A stretch of 64,000 nt of DNA from Portibacter marinus (GTDB taxonomy: Bacteria; Bacteroidota; Bacteroidia; Chitinophagales; Saprospiraceae): NCBI RefSeq assembly GCF_021533195.1, contig NZ_JAJNKB010000011.1:53606-117605 (forward strand), read 5' to 3'. The translations under genes were made by a program, and so were the position numbers. How positions within the stretch are numbered: the first letter of the stretch is position 1; each line of letters begins with the position of its first letter. The notes below the pieces were generated by a model. The model ran no database searches, was not told the DNA's origin, and saw only the letters and a program-made list of their open reading frames with translations. Of the stretch, positions 27,376 through 36,047 are shown piece by piece.

Positions 27376-27440
27376 AAATAAGAAAATAAGCGATTTTTGT
27401 TCACTGCTTATTTGTAAATTAGTTTCATTGACTTCTATGC

Positions 27441-27474
27441 AAAAAAAAGGAGTCCGCTCTAACCAACGGACTCC
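27441..27474 (-). terminator. Rho-independent terminator of the small secreted protein gene
   Basis: On the minus strand GGAGTCCG-N10-CGGACTCC followed by T8 (plus coordinates 27449-27474 for the stem-loop, 27441-27448 for the T-run). Starts 31 bp past the stop at 27505. Confidence 0.85.
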
Positions 27475-27504
27475 AGAGAAAAAATTCTCACTTTACTACT
27501 AAGA

Positions 27505-27840
27505 CTATTGCTTCTTGAAAACTAGAGGAACAGTGTAGATTTCATTTCTCTGTACATCCTCTGTTTTTAATTTCTTGTAATTCAGTTTGTTTTTAATTCT
27601 TTCAGCGAATTCTCTCTTAGATACATTGACGACTACGATTTCATTCTTAGAATTCACAATAAATTGTACGTATGTTCTCTCATACTGCTTTTCCATGTCA
27701 CTAATGTCAATTGTTTTCACCATATCGACGATTTCTTTTCTGATTTCATCAGGGTTTACATCAAGGTCATTAGCAAAAGTTGAAAAGCTGGTAAATAAGG
27801 CGCATATGATTGCTGCGAAAAATAATTTTGAATTTCTCAT
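27505..27840 (-). CDS. Small secreted protein with TonB-C-terminal-like domain
   Basis: 111 residues with a clear signal peptide (MRNSKLFFAAIICALFTSFSTFA). The mature 88 residues show the pattern of a TonB C-terminal domain: 'YVQFIVNSKNEIVVVNVSK' strand pair, a helix 'EFAERIKNKLNYKKLK' and a last strand 'IYTVPLVFKKQ'. It lacks the membrane anchor and Pro-rich spacer of real TonB, so it is a free periplasmic or secreted relative, a kind frequent in Bacteroidota. It has its own terminator and no neighbour on the same strand within 130 bp. Function unknown. Confidence 0.75.
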   Translation of the reverse strand: MRNSKLFFAAIICALFTSFSTFANDLDVNPDEIRKEIVDMVKTIDISDMEKQYERTYVQFIVNSKNEIVVVNVSKREFAERIKNKLNYKKLKTEDVQRNEIYTVPLVFKKQ

Positions 27841-28106
27841 TACAGATATTTTTAAAAAGTTTAATAAATAAGATTTTTGAAGTTAAGCAATTGACTTTCA
27901 ATTACTTGTTTCTTTTTTTGTGTTGATCAATATGGCCATATCGAATACACTTTAAAGACGGAGATTCTTTCAATAAGTTGCTCTGATGACCATCATATTC
28001 TATGAACTGACATAAAAAAACTACCAACGGAAGTAGAAATAAGACGACAATTATTTCTCATTTGATTCCTCAATTGTTAATTTTTGTTAATAAAAGAAAC
28101 AAAACC

Positions 28107-28205
28107 ATGAGATATACCAGTGGACTGATGAGTAGCGTAAATAACAATAAGAAATTGTTGAGAAATCGTAAACAGCTTCCCCAAGTAAAGGCATTCAATA
28201 CTTGA
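28107..28205 (+). CDS. Possible 32-residue basic peptide
   Basis: ATG at 28107, TGA at 28203-28205. The peptide is basic (seven Lys/Arg in a row-like cluster 'NNNKKLLRNRKQ') and begins MRYTSGLMSS. No recognisable family, no clear ribosome-binding site, and the region lacks an obvious promoter just upstream. It may be chance. Confidence 0.2.
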   Translation: MRYTSGLMSSVNNNKKLLRNRKQLPQVKAFNT

Positions 28206-28323
28206 AATTGCGAGCACTGATCAGATATTGGCTTGTAAAGAAAACTTAAGGTTTAAAAACATTGGCACACACAAAACCAGAACATTGAGATCAAAAGGTC
28301 TGAGTGTCCTCGATCAGAGAAAC

Positions 28324-28354
28324 TTTATCACTTCACGCTTGTTGTTTATCTTTG
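28324..28354 (+). promoter_or_regulatory. Promoter of the peroxiredoxin gene
   Basis: TATCTTTG at 28347-28354 matches TAnnTTTG completely; TTTA at 28324-28327 sits 19 bp upstream, one base off the minus-33 TTTG. The transcript would have a leader of about 60 nt before the ATG at 28422. Confidence 0.6.
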
Positions 28355-28421
28355 TATCAACTATGATTTATTAATTAGGACATCGACAAAACTTATTTGT
28401 TAACACATAAATAGAACAATT

Positions 28422-29057
28422 ATGGCAATCAGATTAGGAGAAACAGCTCCAAACTTTAAAGCTGAAACTACAGAAGGAACAATTGACTTTCATGAGTATA
28501 TCGGTGATGGATGGGCTGTACTTTTTTCACATCCTGCAGACTTCACACCGGTTTGCACAACGGAACTGGGCATGGTGGCGAAGCTCAAGGACGAATTCGC
28601 TAAGAGAAATACAAAGGTGATCGCACTCAGTGTCGACCCTATTGAGGATCATAATGAGTGGGTAAAAGACATTAATGAAACTCAGAATACGCATGTAAAC
28701 TATCCTTTGATCGCAGACAAAGACCGAAAAATCGCGGAAATGTATGATATGATCCATCCTGAAGCGACGGAAAAAGCAACAGTCAGGTCGGTATTTGTCG
28801 TGGGACCTGATAAAAAAGTGAAATTGACACTAACCTACCCTCCATCTACGGGTAGAAATTTTCAGGAAATTCTAAGGGTCATCGATTCTTTACAACTTAC
28901 AGCCTATCATTCCGTAGCCACGCCGGCAGATTGGAAACATGGAGAGGATGTGGTGATTTCACCTTCTATTTCTGATGATCAGATTCCTGAAAAATTCCCC
29001 AAGGGTCATACAAAGGTGAAGCCTTACCTTAGGATTACACCGCAACCAAATTTGTGA
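28422..29057 (+). CDS. 1-Cys peroxiredoxin (Prx6 family)
   Basis: 211 residues, the usual Prx6 length. The active-site block is 'SHPADFTPVCTTELG' with the peroxidatic Cys45 preceded by Pro38 and Thr42; it is the only Cys in the protein, so the resolving thiol must come from elsewhere. The long C-terminal extension (from about 165: 'SVATPADWKHGEDVVISPSI', 'VKPYLRITPQPNL') is the Prx6 dimerisation domain. It reduces H2O2 and organic peroxides in the cytoplasm. Monocistronic, with a strong promoter at 28347 and a strong terminator at 29093-29129. Confidence 0.95.
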   Translation: MAIRLGETAPNFKAETTEGTIDFHEYIGDGWAVLFSHPADFTPVCTTELGMVAKLKDEFAKRNTKVIALSVDPIEDHNEWVKDINETQNTHVNYPLIADKDRKIAEMYDMIHPEATEKATVRSVFVVGPDKKVKLTLTYPPSTGRNFQEILRVIDSLQLTAYHSVATPADWKHGEDVVISPSISDDQIPEKFPKGHTKVKPYLRITPQPNL

Positions 29058-29092
29058 TCTTTCGATAAAGAATACTGTAAAATAGGTTACAC

Positions 29093-29129
29093 AAAGCCCT
29101 GTAAGGAAAACTTACAGGGCTTTTCTTTT
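29093..29129 (+). terminator. Rho-independent terminator of the peroxiredoxin gene
   Basis: Perfect 13-bp stem AAAGCCCTGTAAG / CTTACAGGGCTTT (29093-29105 with 29111-29123), loop GAAAA, followed by TTTTCTTTT. Confidence 0.9.
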
Positions 29130-29196
29130 CGGGACATGTGCTGCTCGTGTGTCCTTTTGTCGAAGAATCAATTAAAACCCAATCATCGATTTTAAA

Positions 29197-29991
29197 ATGA
29201 AAAAGACTTTTCTATGGACATTTATGTCTTTAGTCTTGCTGATAGAAATTCCGGCACAATCTACATTCGTTGGTGTAAAAGTTGGGATCAATGGCAATTA
29301 CAGTTCCACTCTTAAAAGTAAATCCGGAGATAGATCCGAGCATGAGCGGTTTGGCAACGGATATCAAGGTGGGGCTTATGCGGGTATCCGACTTTTTAAA
29401 GGTCTCAACTTCAATGCGGAATTTGCATATGTCAATTCTACCTTTGAGATGGATCACACTTCTTTTACAAAGTATGATTCACGGGCCAGTGAACATTTAC
29501 TTTATGAGGAATTGGTCATCAATCATACCGCTTTTAATTTTTCAACAGGCATAACCATTGACCTAAAATACATCCAGTTAGGGGTAAATCCTGAAATCTC
29601 AGTTTTGGCACAATCTAATGGGTACGGAACCAGATTCCAAAGCGACGAAGGGCATTCAATGATCTCTGGGAAGCGTGTGCAATATCGTTTCTTTTCGAAA
29701 AGAAGACAGGTCTACAATCGGGCAAATCCGGAAGAAGATAACGCATTCACCGTCAACAGGCTTCTATATGGCATGGACGTTCATTTAAATTTTTTAGTGC
29801 ACAGCCCATTTTATATTCAAGCCAAAGCTTTCTATCCATTTACTGCATTTGTGGAGGAAGTCGTCGGGTTTTCAAATGAATCGATCCATCAAAAATCCAT
29901 CAACTTTCAGATTTCTACTATCTACCATGTATCTTTTAAAAATGGACATAAGATCAATGCCGAGCGAAAAGTTAAAAAAAGGATAAAATAG
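29197..29991 (+). CDS. Outer-membrane beta-barrel-type protein
   Basis: 264 residues with a signal peptide (MKKTFLWTFMSLVLLIEIPAQS) followed by alternating hydrophobic/aromatic strands ending in Tyr/Phe: 'FVGVKVGINGNYSS', 'GYQGGAYAGIRLFKGLNFNAEFAYV', 'FNFSTGITIDLKYIQLGVNPEIS', 'INFQISTIYHVSF'. This is the pattern of the small porin-family outer-membrane barrels of Bacteroidota (PorT/OmpA-like barrel). The C-terminus ends in a basic tail (KVKKRIK) instead of a terminal aromatic residue, which is unusual for a barrel. Monocistronic; function unknown. Confidence 0.65.
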   Translation: MKKTFLWTFMSLVLLIEIPAQSTFVGVKVGINGNYSSTLKSKSGDRSEHERFGNGYQGGAYAGIRLFKGLNFNAEFAYVNSTFEMDHTSFTKYDSRASEHLLYEELVINHTAFNFSTGITIDLKYIQLGVNPEISVLAQSNGYGTRFQSDEGHSMISGKRVQYRFFSKRRQVYNRANPEEDNAFTVNRLLYGMDVHLNFLVHSPFYIQAKAFYPFTAFVEEVVGFSNESIHQKSINFQISTIYHVSFKNGHKINAERKVKKRIK

Positions 29992-30055
29992 ATCAAGAAC
30001 ATCCCTCCAGACCAACGTTTATAAATATATCACCGTCTTTAGTGAAAATTTGAAT

Positions 30056-30412
30056 ATGAAAAATGCAATGGTTTTGATTTTTGCTTTATTGGTTTTGTGC
30101 CAATGCGAAAAGCAACCTCAATATGACGACGAGGTCCCCAAGTGTATAGTTGATAAAATCGAGGAATTTAAGCAAGGAGTGACTTCATGCGATGGAAATC
30201 AGGTAGGTCCAAATGTGATCAGCTACAACTTCCAGGGTGAGGTGGTGTATGTGTTTTCTCAAGGGCAATGTGTGGCAGATGGAGGGGCACAGGTTGTGGA
30301 TGAAGAGTGTGAAGAATTATGCAATCTAGGTACTATCCTGGGGTTGGTAGAATGCAGAGGAGAAAACTTCGCTGACAATGCCGTGCAAATTGAAGTTCTA
30401 TGGCAAGATTAA
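30056..30412 (+). CDS. Cys-rich lipoprotein
   Basis: 118 residues from ATG 30056; a TTG at 30050 in the same frame is less likely. Signal with lipobox before Cys17 (LVLCQC area). The mature part has six further Cys ('KCIVDKIEEF', 'TSCDG', 'GQCVADGG', 'EECEELCN', 'VECRG') likely forming disulfides, and the motif 'VISYNFQGEVVYVFS' resembling the DUF6970-type small Bacteroidota lipoproteins (weak resemblance). It follows the barrel gene by 64 bp on the same strand. Function unknown. Confidence 0.65.
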   Translation: MKNAMVLIFALLVLCQCEKQPQYDDEVPKCIVDKIEEFKQGVTSCDGNQVGPNVISYNFQGEVVYVFSQGQCVADGGAQVVDEECEELCNLGTILGLVECRGENFADNAVQIEVLWQD

Positions 30413-30635
30413 CTCTTTGATTTTTATTGACACTAAATCTGTGATGTGGAAGGGAATTTATAGATCCAAGTCGTGAGTCAACTCCTTCATCAGGAATGCA
30501 GTTGTTGACCCACGATTGCTAAGTTGTAATAGGATATCTGAATATTGCAGGACCCTACTATGGTGATGGCTATGAAGACTTCAACATCGACAAATTACAA
30601 GAAACTAGGATCAGTAGGCATACCAATAGATAGTT

Positions 30636-31064
30636 CTAATCCGCTGAACTGGTCTTCGTCCACGCACCCAAGATAAATCCTGCTACTGTTATCACTAACA
30701 TCGTTGAACCGCCATTGATCCATGCTAGACCATATGGTTCTCCCTCAAACATACCAGTAGTGATCATGGTACATAGGACAAAGCAGAAGGAGATTAATAG
30801 ACCGATAATTGCTCCTTGCACACCGGATCTAATGTCCATTTTTACAAACATCCATGCAAGTAAATAGATGGGAAGAATAGTCGCGATTGTATTGGAAATC
30901 CAATGGCCAGCACCTGCAGGAGCTGCTTCTATATCTGCCATCGTGAGTCCTGCAGCATCCATCCATGCCTCCTGAAATAAGAAACCATACCACAGAAAAC
31001 CTAAGGCATGTGCAATCACAATCGCTACCCATACGGCAGCATGATTAATTTTAAGCGCACTCAT
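30636..31064 (-). CDS. DUF1761-type membrane protein
   Basis: 142 residues with four hydrophobic helices: 'AVWVAIVIAHALGFLWYG', a second after 'GHWISNTIATILPIYLLAWMF', a third 'QGAIIGLLISFCFVLCTMI' and a fourth 'INGGSTMLVITVAGFILGAW'. The 'ALGFLWYGFLFQEAWM' N-terminal block is the hallmark of DUF1761. Such proteins are small inner-membrane proteins of unknown role. Single gene, flanked by non-coding stretches of 223 and 91 bp. Confidence 0.8.
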   Translation of the reverse strand: MSALKINHAAVWVAIVIAHALGFLWYGFLFQEAWMDAAGLTMADIEAAPAGAGHWISNTIATILPIYLLAWMFVKMDIRSGVQGAIIGLLISFCFVLCTMITTGMFEGEPYGLAWINGGSTMLVITVAGFILGAWTKTSSAD

Positions 31065-31155
31065 AATTAGTTTGTTTAGGGTTAGAAATTTAGTTTACAT
31101 ATACTTCTTTAAGTTTATACTTTTTGTAAATCAATTGGCCAGTCCCAAAACAGTT

Positions 31156-32601
31156 TTACAACACAAAACCATCTCGATAATCTCTCTTCACAAATTGATT
31201 AGCCGGCTCATAGTTGGTAATTTTCATATTCTCACCATCCCACCTCAGCTTCTTTCCCGTTCCAGTATAAGCCATTGATTTTTCACCGTTATTATTCTTT
31301 ACCTCTTCTTGCGTATAAAGACTCCTGATCGCCAGATTTCCCATCAGCACGATCTCACTAAATGGACCTGCATAGTCAAAATCTGAACTGGCTTCGGCCT
31401 CACCTCTAATCGCAGCGATCCAATTACGCTGGTGATTTCGTTCCTTCACTCTGGTTAAAGTGGGCTCCGGCTCGACAAAGGCCTCATTGGCAGATTGAGG
31501 TAACAATCGAGGGTTGGCGCCATAACAATCACACATCAATTTACCCTCTGAACCAACAAATAAAACGCCACCATCCCAATTCCCCATGGCTTCGTCATCG
31601 CCGAGTTCTTCCGGTCTTGGAGGCATCAATCCACCATCATACCAGGTCAATTTTACTTCAGGCATGCCCTCTCTGGCTGGAAATTCATAGTAGACCATAC
31701 TAGCTACCGGAGGACTTACATGTGATCCTACCCTACTCCAATTGACCACCTTAAATGGTGCAAAAGCTTGCACTGCTGTCGGATATTTTAATTTCAGTGC
31801 CCTTACTGCGGGATCCATGACATGGCAGGCCATGTCACCTAAGGCTCCGGTCCCAAAATCCCACCAACCTCTCCAATTAAATGGTTGATAACCTTCATGA
31901 TACGGGAGCTTTGGAGCTGTCCCAAGCCAAAGGTCCCAATTCAGATAATCAGGTACTGGCACAGACCCTTCCGGCATCTTCATTCCTTGCTCCCAAACGG
32001 GTCGATTCGTCCAGCAATGTACTTCACTGACATCCCCAATGGTTCCAGCCTGAATCCATTCCGTAATTCTACGGATATCATCACCACTTGATCCCTGGTT
32101 ACCCATTTGAGAAACTATATCATATTTATTGGCAGCTTCAGTCAACATTCTGGCTTCATAAACATCATGTGTTAAAGGCTTCTGAACGTAGACATGCTTT
32201 CCTGCTTTCATCGCCATCATAGCTGGCGGCGCATGCATGTGGTCAGGCGTTGAAATGGTCACCGCATCAATGTCATCACTCATTTCTTCAAACATAATCC
32301 TGTAGTCCTCATACCTTTTGGCTTTCGGAAACATTTCGAATGCCCTGGAGGCCTCCTTCGTACTAACATCACACAAAGCAACGACATTTTCCTTTCCTTT
32401 TCTGCTCATTTTATCATATCCGGCAGCATCTCTGATGTCACTAAAACCCTTTCCACCAGCTCCAACCGCTGCTAAATTAATCCGATCATTTGCCGCGGTA
32501 TAACCGACTCCACCCAGAATATCTCTTGGGACAATCATGACACCTCCTACACTTAATCCGGTATTCTTAATAAATTTTCTCCTACTGTTTCTCTTTTGCA
32601 T
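31156..32601 (-). CDS. Gfo/Idh/MocA family oxidoreductase with export signal
   Basis: 481 residues. It begins MQKRNSRRKFIKNTGLSVGGVMIVP: a twin-Arg motif (RRKFIK) and a short hydrophobic stretch, so probably Tat-exported. The Rossmann part has 'INLAAVGAGGKGFSDIRDA' and 'VVALCDVS', then 'YVQKPLTHDVYEARMLTEAANKYDIVSQMGNQGSSG' (part) with the EKP-like Lys/Pro motif typical of the family, and the C-terminal beta-sheet domain with 'GTGALGDMACHVMDPAVRALKLKYP'. The family uses NAD(P) for sugar or inositol oxidoreduction; exported members keep the cofactor bound. Substrate unknown. Monocistronic. Confidence 0.9.
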   Translation of the reverse strand: MQKRNSRRKFIKNTGLSVGGVMIVPRDILGGVGYTAANDRINLAAVGAGGKGFSDIRDAAGYDKMSRKGKENVVALCDVSTKEASRAFEMFPKAKRYEDYRIMFEEMSDDIDAVTISTPDHMHAPPAMMAMKAGKHVYVQKPLTHDVYEARMLTEAANKYDIVSQMGNQGSSGDDIRRITEWIQAGTIGDVSEVHCWTNRPVWEQGMKMPEGSVPVPDYLNWDLWLGTAPKLPYHEGYQPFNWRGWWDFGTGALGDMACHVMDPAVRALKLKYPTAVQAFAPFKVVNWSRVGSHVSPPVASMVYYEFPAREGMPEVKLTWYDGGLMPPRPEELGDDEAMGNWDGGVLFVGSEGKLMCDCYGANPRLLPQSANEAFVEPEPTLTRVKERNHQRNWIAAIRGEAEASSDFDYAGPFSEIVLMGNLAIRSLYTQEEVKNNNGEKSMAYTGTGKKLRWDGENMKITNYEPANQFVKRDYRDGFVL

Positions 32602-32837
32602 ATTTTAATATTGTCTCGTTAAGATATTAATTACCTGCCAATCTTTAAAATAATAAATGGCTGCCTTGGACCAAACAGACAAAATTCATAGCTATTTTTA
32701 TAAATATATATCTACAATTCCCTTCATTTTCAACTTTTAGAATCCATACATATCAGCATTTTGAATTGCAAATTGATTAAATCTGTCAAAAAAGACGTGA
32801 TTACGCCTATGACTCCAGTATTTAAACGCTTATTTTT

Positions 32838-33392
32838 ATGTCAATGGAAAATAGATACCTCGAAGGCATTAAGAAGCAATTTTATTATTATAAAACCCTT
32901 GGTGAACGCACGTTTGACCAACTGGAGGACCATTACTTATTTACTGAACTCAGCCCATCAAGCCATAGCATCGCACTCATTGTCCAGCACTTGAGTGGTA
33001 ATATGAAAAGCAGGTTTACAGACTTCTTAACAACAGATGGTGAAAAGGAGTGGAGGAATCGAGATCAGGAATTTGTGCCATTGTTTCGTAATAGGGATTC
33101 CATGGAGCAGGCATGGACGGAGGGTTGGTCCTTGGTTTTTCAAGCTATTGATCAAATTAAAGATATTAAATCACTGGTCTACATTAGAAATCAAGAACAC
33201 ACTGTTTATGAAGCGTTAAACCGCCAATTGGCACACTACGCCTACCATATCGGCCAAATTGTTTATATCGGAAAATCGATCAAGGGTGATGATTGGGTAA
33301 GTTTATCTATAGCAAAAGGAGCATCAAAACACTTCAATGAAAGCAAGTTTACCAAGGGCAAACATAAAGGTCATTTCACTGATAAGATTTAG
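32838..33392 (+). CDS. DUF1572 / DinB-superfamily protein
   Basis: 184 residues, all-helical. Conserved DinB-type metal ligands: His in 'SSHSIALIVQHLSGNMKSRF' and His in 'LAHYAYHIGQIVYIGKSIKGDDW', the latter also the DUF1572 signature, followed by 'SLSIAKGASKHFN'. These four-helix proteins bind Ni or Zn and many act as thiol-dependent S-transferases; this one has no known substrate. ATG at 32844 (second Met) is an alternative start. Stands alone on the plus strand, divergent from the oxidoreductase gene. Confidence 0.85.
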   Translation: MSMENRYLEGIKKQFYYYKTLGERTFDQLEDHYLFTELSPSSHSIALIVQHLSGNMKSRFTDFLTTDGEKEWRNRDQEFVPLFRNRDSMEQAWTEGWSLVFQAIDQIKDIKSLVYIRNQEHTVYEALNRQLAHYAYHIGQIVYIGKSIKGDDWVSLSIAKGASKHFNESKFTKGKHKGHFTDKI

Positions 33393-33582
33393 GTTCAATA
33401 TAGATGGTTTATGCTACCTTAGTGATCACAGCAATTAGTGGCTTTAATGACTGTTACAACAGAAAACAAGAATGTATACTTTGAATGATTATTATTCATC
33501 TGATCTGTTAAATTAGTGGTAGAGGGAAGGCCATTAGTCGATTCGAAGTTTATAAATAATTTAAAATATGTAATTTCAAGTG

Positions 33583-33957
33583 ATGGAAGATCCTACTATT
33601 TATCACAGAGCTAGAAAAAGAACGAGGAAGAAAAAGGCAGCCTTTGTGAGCCTTATTGTATGGTTATCATTTTTCTGTTTTTTCATGCTGGCAGACATCA
33701 ATGATGGTTCCAGAAGCATCGAATGGGCTTTCTATCCTTTAATTCCATGGGGAATGGGGGTTTTGATTCAATGGTTTTATGCCTTTGATTTCATGGGTAT
33801 GGGTGAAAAATGGGAAAAAGAAGAAATTCAGAAAGAGATCGAGAGAAGAAGGAAAGTTTTGAATGCGTTTGAAAAAGAATACGGAGAAATTGAACAACTG
33901 GATCTCGAGGATTTAAAAGAGATCAGGAGAGCTCACAAGGACTCTGATTTTGTGTAA
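33583..33957 (+). CDS. 2TM domain protein
   Basis: Start at ATG 33583 (a GTG at 33580 precedes it). 124 residues: a basic N-terminal helix (YHRARKRTRKKKAAFV), two membrane helices at about residues 21-42 and 51-72, then a charged coiled-coil-like tail ('EKEEIQKEIERRRKVLNAFEKEYGE'). This is the 2TM-domain arrangement often seen in LytTR/histidine-kinase associated small proteins of Bacteroidota; no kinase is attached here. Convergent with the next gene, three bases apart. Function unknown. Confidence 0.7.
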   Translation: MEDPTIYHRARKRTRKKKAAFVSLIVWLSFFCFFMLADINDGSRSIEWAFYPLIPWGMGVLIQWFYAFDFMGMGEKWEKEEIQKEIERRRKVLNAFEKEYGEIEQLDLEDLKEIRRAHKDSDFV

Positions 33958-33960
33958 TGA

Positions 33961-34953
33961 TTATAGTGCCTCTAATCCGCCATAATCCAATTTGATTTCA
34001 GACCTTACCTCATCCAGAATTTCCATCAATTCAATGCTATTCTGTAAAGTCCATTTTTTACTTTCAAGCTGACCATTGAGCAAACAGGAATTGACTTCTT
34101 CTATTTCAAACTTAAAACTAAGCGGTTTATGCCCATATCCCTTTGTGACAGGAAAATCCATACTTTTAACAAATCTGGTATAAGTATTGGCTTCATGCCA
34201 CCTTCCATGTATCCTGATACAGCCATTTTCTCCATATAGAAATCCATCGCAAGGCGAAAAATACTGCAGACTGCAATTTAGGATGGCCTCCCTGCCATTT
34301 TCATAATCGAATAACATGACTAAATTCTTATCTGTGCCATTGGGATAATACTCAGCCTCTACATTCATTCTGACTGGCTTACCCAACATATAATACGAAA
34401 GAAAAATGGGGTAAATACCGATATCGAGAAGAGCGCCACCAGCCAATTTTTTGTTGCATAGTCTGCTTGTCAAGTCATAAGGTTGATGAAAACAAAAATC
34501 TGCTTTCACAGCCTGCAATGTACCGATCAACCCGGATTCAATATCGTTCTTAGCATCCTGTAAGGCGGGATTAAATCTGGACCACATGCCCTCCATTAAA
34601 AATAATCCTTCTTGACGCGCCTTGTCCACCATCGCTCTTACTTGCTTTGCATTGACAGCAAACGCTTTTTCACAGAGCACATTTTTACCAGCATCAAAAC
34701 ACATCATCACATTCTCATAATGATGCGAATGAGGTGTGGCTACGTAGATGATGTCAATTTCTTTGTTGTCCAACAAATCCTCATAGCTACCATAAGCCCA
34801 TTTTGATTGATACTGACTTGCAAATTCCTTTGCTTTACTTTCACTTCTGGAGGCTACTCCAAGTAAAGTTGCGCTCTCAGTTTCTTTTAGATCTTTGGCA
34901 AACTTGTGGGCGATCTTTCCGAGGCCCATGATGCCCCAATTAATTGTTTTCAT
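33961..34953 (-). CDS. Gfo/Idh/MocA family oxidoreductase (cytoplasmic)
   Basis: 330 residues. N-terminal Rossmann domain 'INWGIMGLGKIAHKFAKDL' for NAD(P), 'IDIIYVATPHSHHYENVMMCFDAGKNVLCEKAFAVN' (part) with the conserved E-K-A motif whose Lys takes part in hydride transfer, and the sheet domain with 'GGALLDIGIYPIFLSYYMLG' (Asp/His-type ligand replaced by the Gly-Ile-Tyr-Pro motif common in dihydrodiol-dehydrogenase-like members). Closest to the trans-1,2-dihydrobenzene-1,2-diol / sugar dehydrogenase branch. No signal peptide, in contrast to the exported paralog at 31-32.6 kb. Substrate unknown. Confidence 0.9.
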   Translation of the reverse strand: MKTINWGIMGLGKIAHKFAKDLKETESATLLGVASRSESKAKEFASQYQSKWAYGSYEDLLDNKEIDIIYVATPHSHHYENVMMCFDAGKNVLCEKAFAVNAKQVRAMVDKARQEGLFLMEGMWSRFNPALQDAKNDIESGLIGTLQAVKADFCFHQPYDLTSRLCNKKLAGGALLDIGIYPIFLSYYMLGKPVRMNVEAEYYPNGTDKNLVMLFDYENGREAILNCSLQYFSPCDGFLYGENGCIRIHGRWHEANTYTRFVKSMDFPVTKGYGHKPLSFKFEIEEVNSCLLNGQLESKKWTLQNSIELMEILDEVRSEIKLDYGGLEAL

Positions 34954-34957
34954 TCTC

Positions 34958-34965
34958 TAAATATA
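34958..34965 (-). promoter_or_regulatory. Minus-7 element of the cytoplasmic Gfo/Idh/MocA gene
   Basis: Minus strand TATATTTA, 7 of 8 match to TAnnTTTG, only four bases upstream of the ATG at 34953, which would give an almost leaderless transcript. A separate element for the divergent gene lies at 34986. Confidence 0.4.
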
Positions 34966-34985
34966 GCTTGAATTCAAATAACTCT

Positions 34986-34993
34986 TAAATTTG
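34986..34993 (+). promoter_or_regulatory. Minus-7 element of the four-helix membrane protein gene
   Basis: TAAATTTG, full match to TAnnTTTG, 17 nt before the ATG at 35011. Together with 34958-34965 it forms a compact divergent promoter pair in a 57-bp gap. Confidence 0.5.
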
Positions 34994-35010
34994 CCATTAA
35001 AGTCTTAGAA

Positions 35011-35436
35011 ATGAAGGAAACTACCAAGTTGATATTAAACCGGATTTTCGCCATTTTGACAGGCGTGGTTGCAGGTGCAATTGTTATGGGCATGCTGGAA
35101 ATGATCAGCAATTCAATGTATCCCTTCCCTACCGGTGCTGATCTTTCCGATCCGGCTGTCATCAAAGAACACATCAGCACTTTGCCTATTTCTGCATTTC
35201 TTATTGTTCTTACTGCACATGCTATTGGTGCCTTAACTGGTGGCTTTGTGGCTTCTAAAATGGCCAAGGTAGAGAAACGTGGAGCTGCTTTGTATACGGG
35301 CCTTATATTACTTTTGGCCGGCGTATTAAATTTGATTTCCATACCGCATCCGCTTTGGTTCAGTATCGTTGACGTTATTCTATTTACACCGATGGCATTA
35401 TTGGGAAACATGCTAAGGAGTAAAATATGGCCTTAA
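35011..35436 (+). CDS. Four-helix membrane protein
   Basis: 141 residues with four hydrophobic helices at about residues 8-28 ('RIFAILTGVVAGAIVMGML'), 60-82 ('ISAFLIVLTAHAIGALTGGFVAS'), 90-108 and 114-135. The Gly-rich second helix and the 'AHAIGALTGGFVASK' motif occur in many uncharacterised inner-membrane proteins. No enzymatic residue is evident. Monocistronic with its own promoter. Function unknown. Confidence 0.7.
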   Translation: MKETTKLILNRIFAILTGVVAGAIVMGMLEMISNSMYPFPTGADLSDPAVIKEHISTLPISAFLIVLTAHAIGALTGGFVASKMAKVEKRGAALYTGLILLLAGVLNLISIPHPLWFSIVDVILFTPMALLGNMLRSKIWP

Positions 35437-35457
35437 CTTCTATGATCTGAAACCGAT

Positions 35458-36000
35458 TTATGTAGATTGTTCATAAGCTTTTTTCAGCCACTTTTTTACT
35501 TCAGCATCCACTTCTGCTAACGATGAAATGGTGATTCGATGGGTACACATGGTTCCAAAAGGTCCTGATCCCTGAAGTCTTCCATCATTTTCCTGATCTT
35601 TGATTTTTAAACCCAGATCTATTCGTGTTTTCGTGGCCGGTTTGATCAGGGCAAACTGTTTAGCCCGGATGATACTAACACTGCTTTTCTTGGGTACGAT
35701 TTTAACATCGTTTCCAAAACCCTCAACGATTTTGATTAATTCATTGTATATGGGCAATAGAGCTTCCTTACCCTGGTATTGTGCATCCACAAGGTCCGAA
35801 TCTTCCATTTGATTTTCCTTGCTCAATAAAATAATGGTATTGGCAAATCCATGGGTTACACCGTGTTCGCCTTTAAGAAATTTCATGGCTTCACCGTGCT
35901 TAGCAAAATTTTTGTGTTTGAGAATTTTTTTCCACTCAGCCAGAGACTTACCTGTTTTTTCCGGCATATTATCAATCATCGTTTGAAGAGCCTTGTCCAT
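35458..36000 (-). CDS. DUF4287 + DUF5655 protein
   Basis: 180 residues of two known domains of unknown function. Residues 1-65 match DUF4287 ('MIDNMPEKTGKSLAEWKKIL', 'HGEAMKFLKGEHGVTHGFAN'), residues about 70-180 DUF5655 ('YNELIKIVEGFGNDVKIVPKKSSVSIIRAKQFALIKPAT', part, and 'THRITISSLAEVDAEVKKWLKKAYEQ'). DUF5655 is a putative nucleic-acid-related or restriction-associated fold in some contexts, but here it is a stand-alone cytoplasmic protein. Single gene, 47 bp upstream of the sulfatase's stop. Confidence 0.85.
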   Translation of the reverse strand: MDKALQTMIDNMPEKTGKSLAEWKKILKHKNFAKHGEAMKFLKGEHGVTHGFANTIILLSKENQMEDSDLVDAQYQGKEALLPIYNELIKIVEGFGNDVKIVPKKSSVSIIRAKQFALIKPATKTRIDLGLKIKDQENDGRLQGSGPFGTMCTHRITISSLAEVDAEVKKWLKKAYEQST

Positions 36001-36047
36001 AGATTTTCTTTAAGTTCCAGTCAAGATACAAAATAGAAATCTTACCT

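Larger units (their letters stand above)
27841..28421. other. Long intergenic region between the small secreted protein and peroxiredoxin genes
   Basis: About 580 bp, AT-rich. It holds the divergent promoters, a possible 32-residue ORF at 28107-28205 and a strong TAnnTTTG element at 28347-28354. Apart from these no gene or repeat is seen. Confidence 0.5.
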
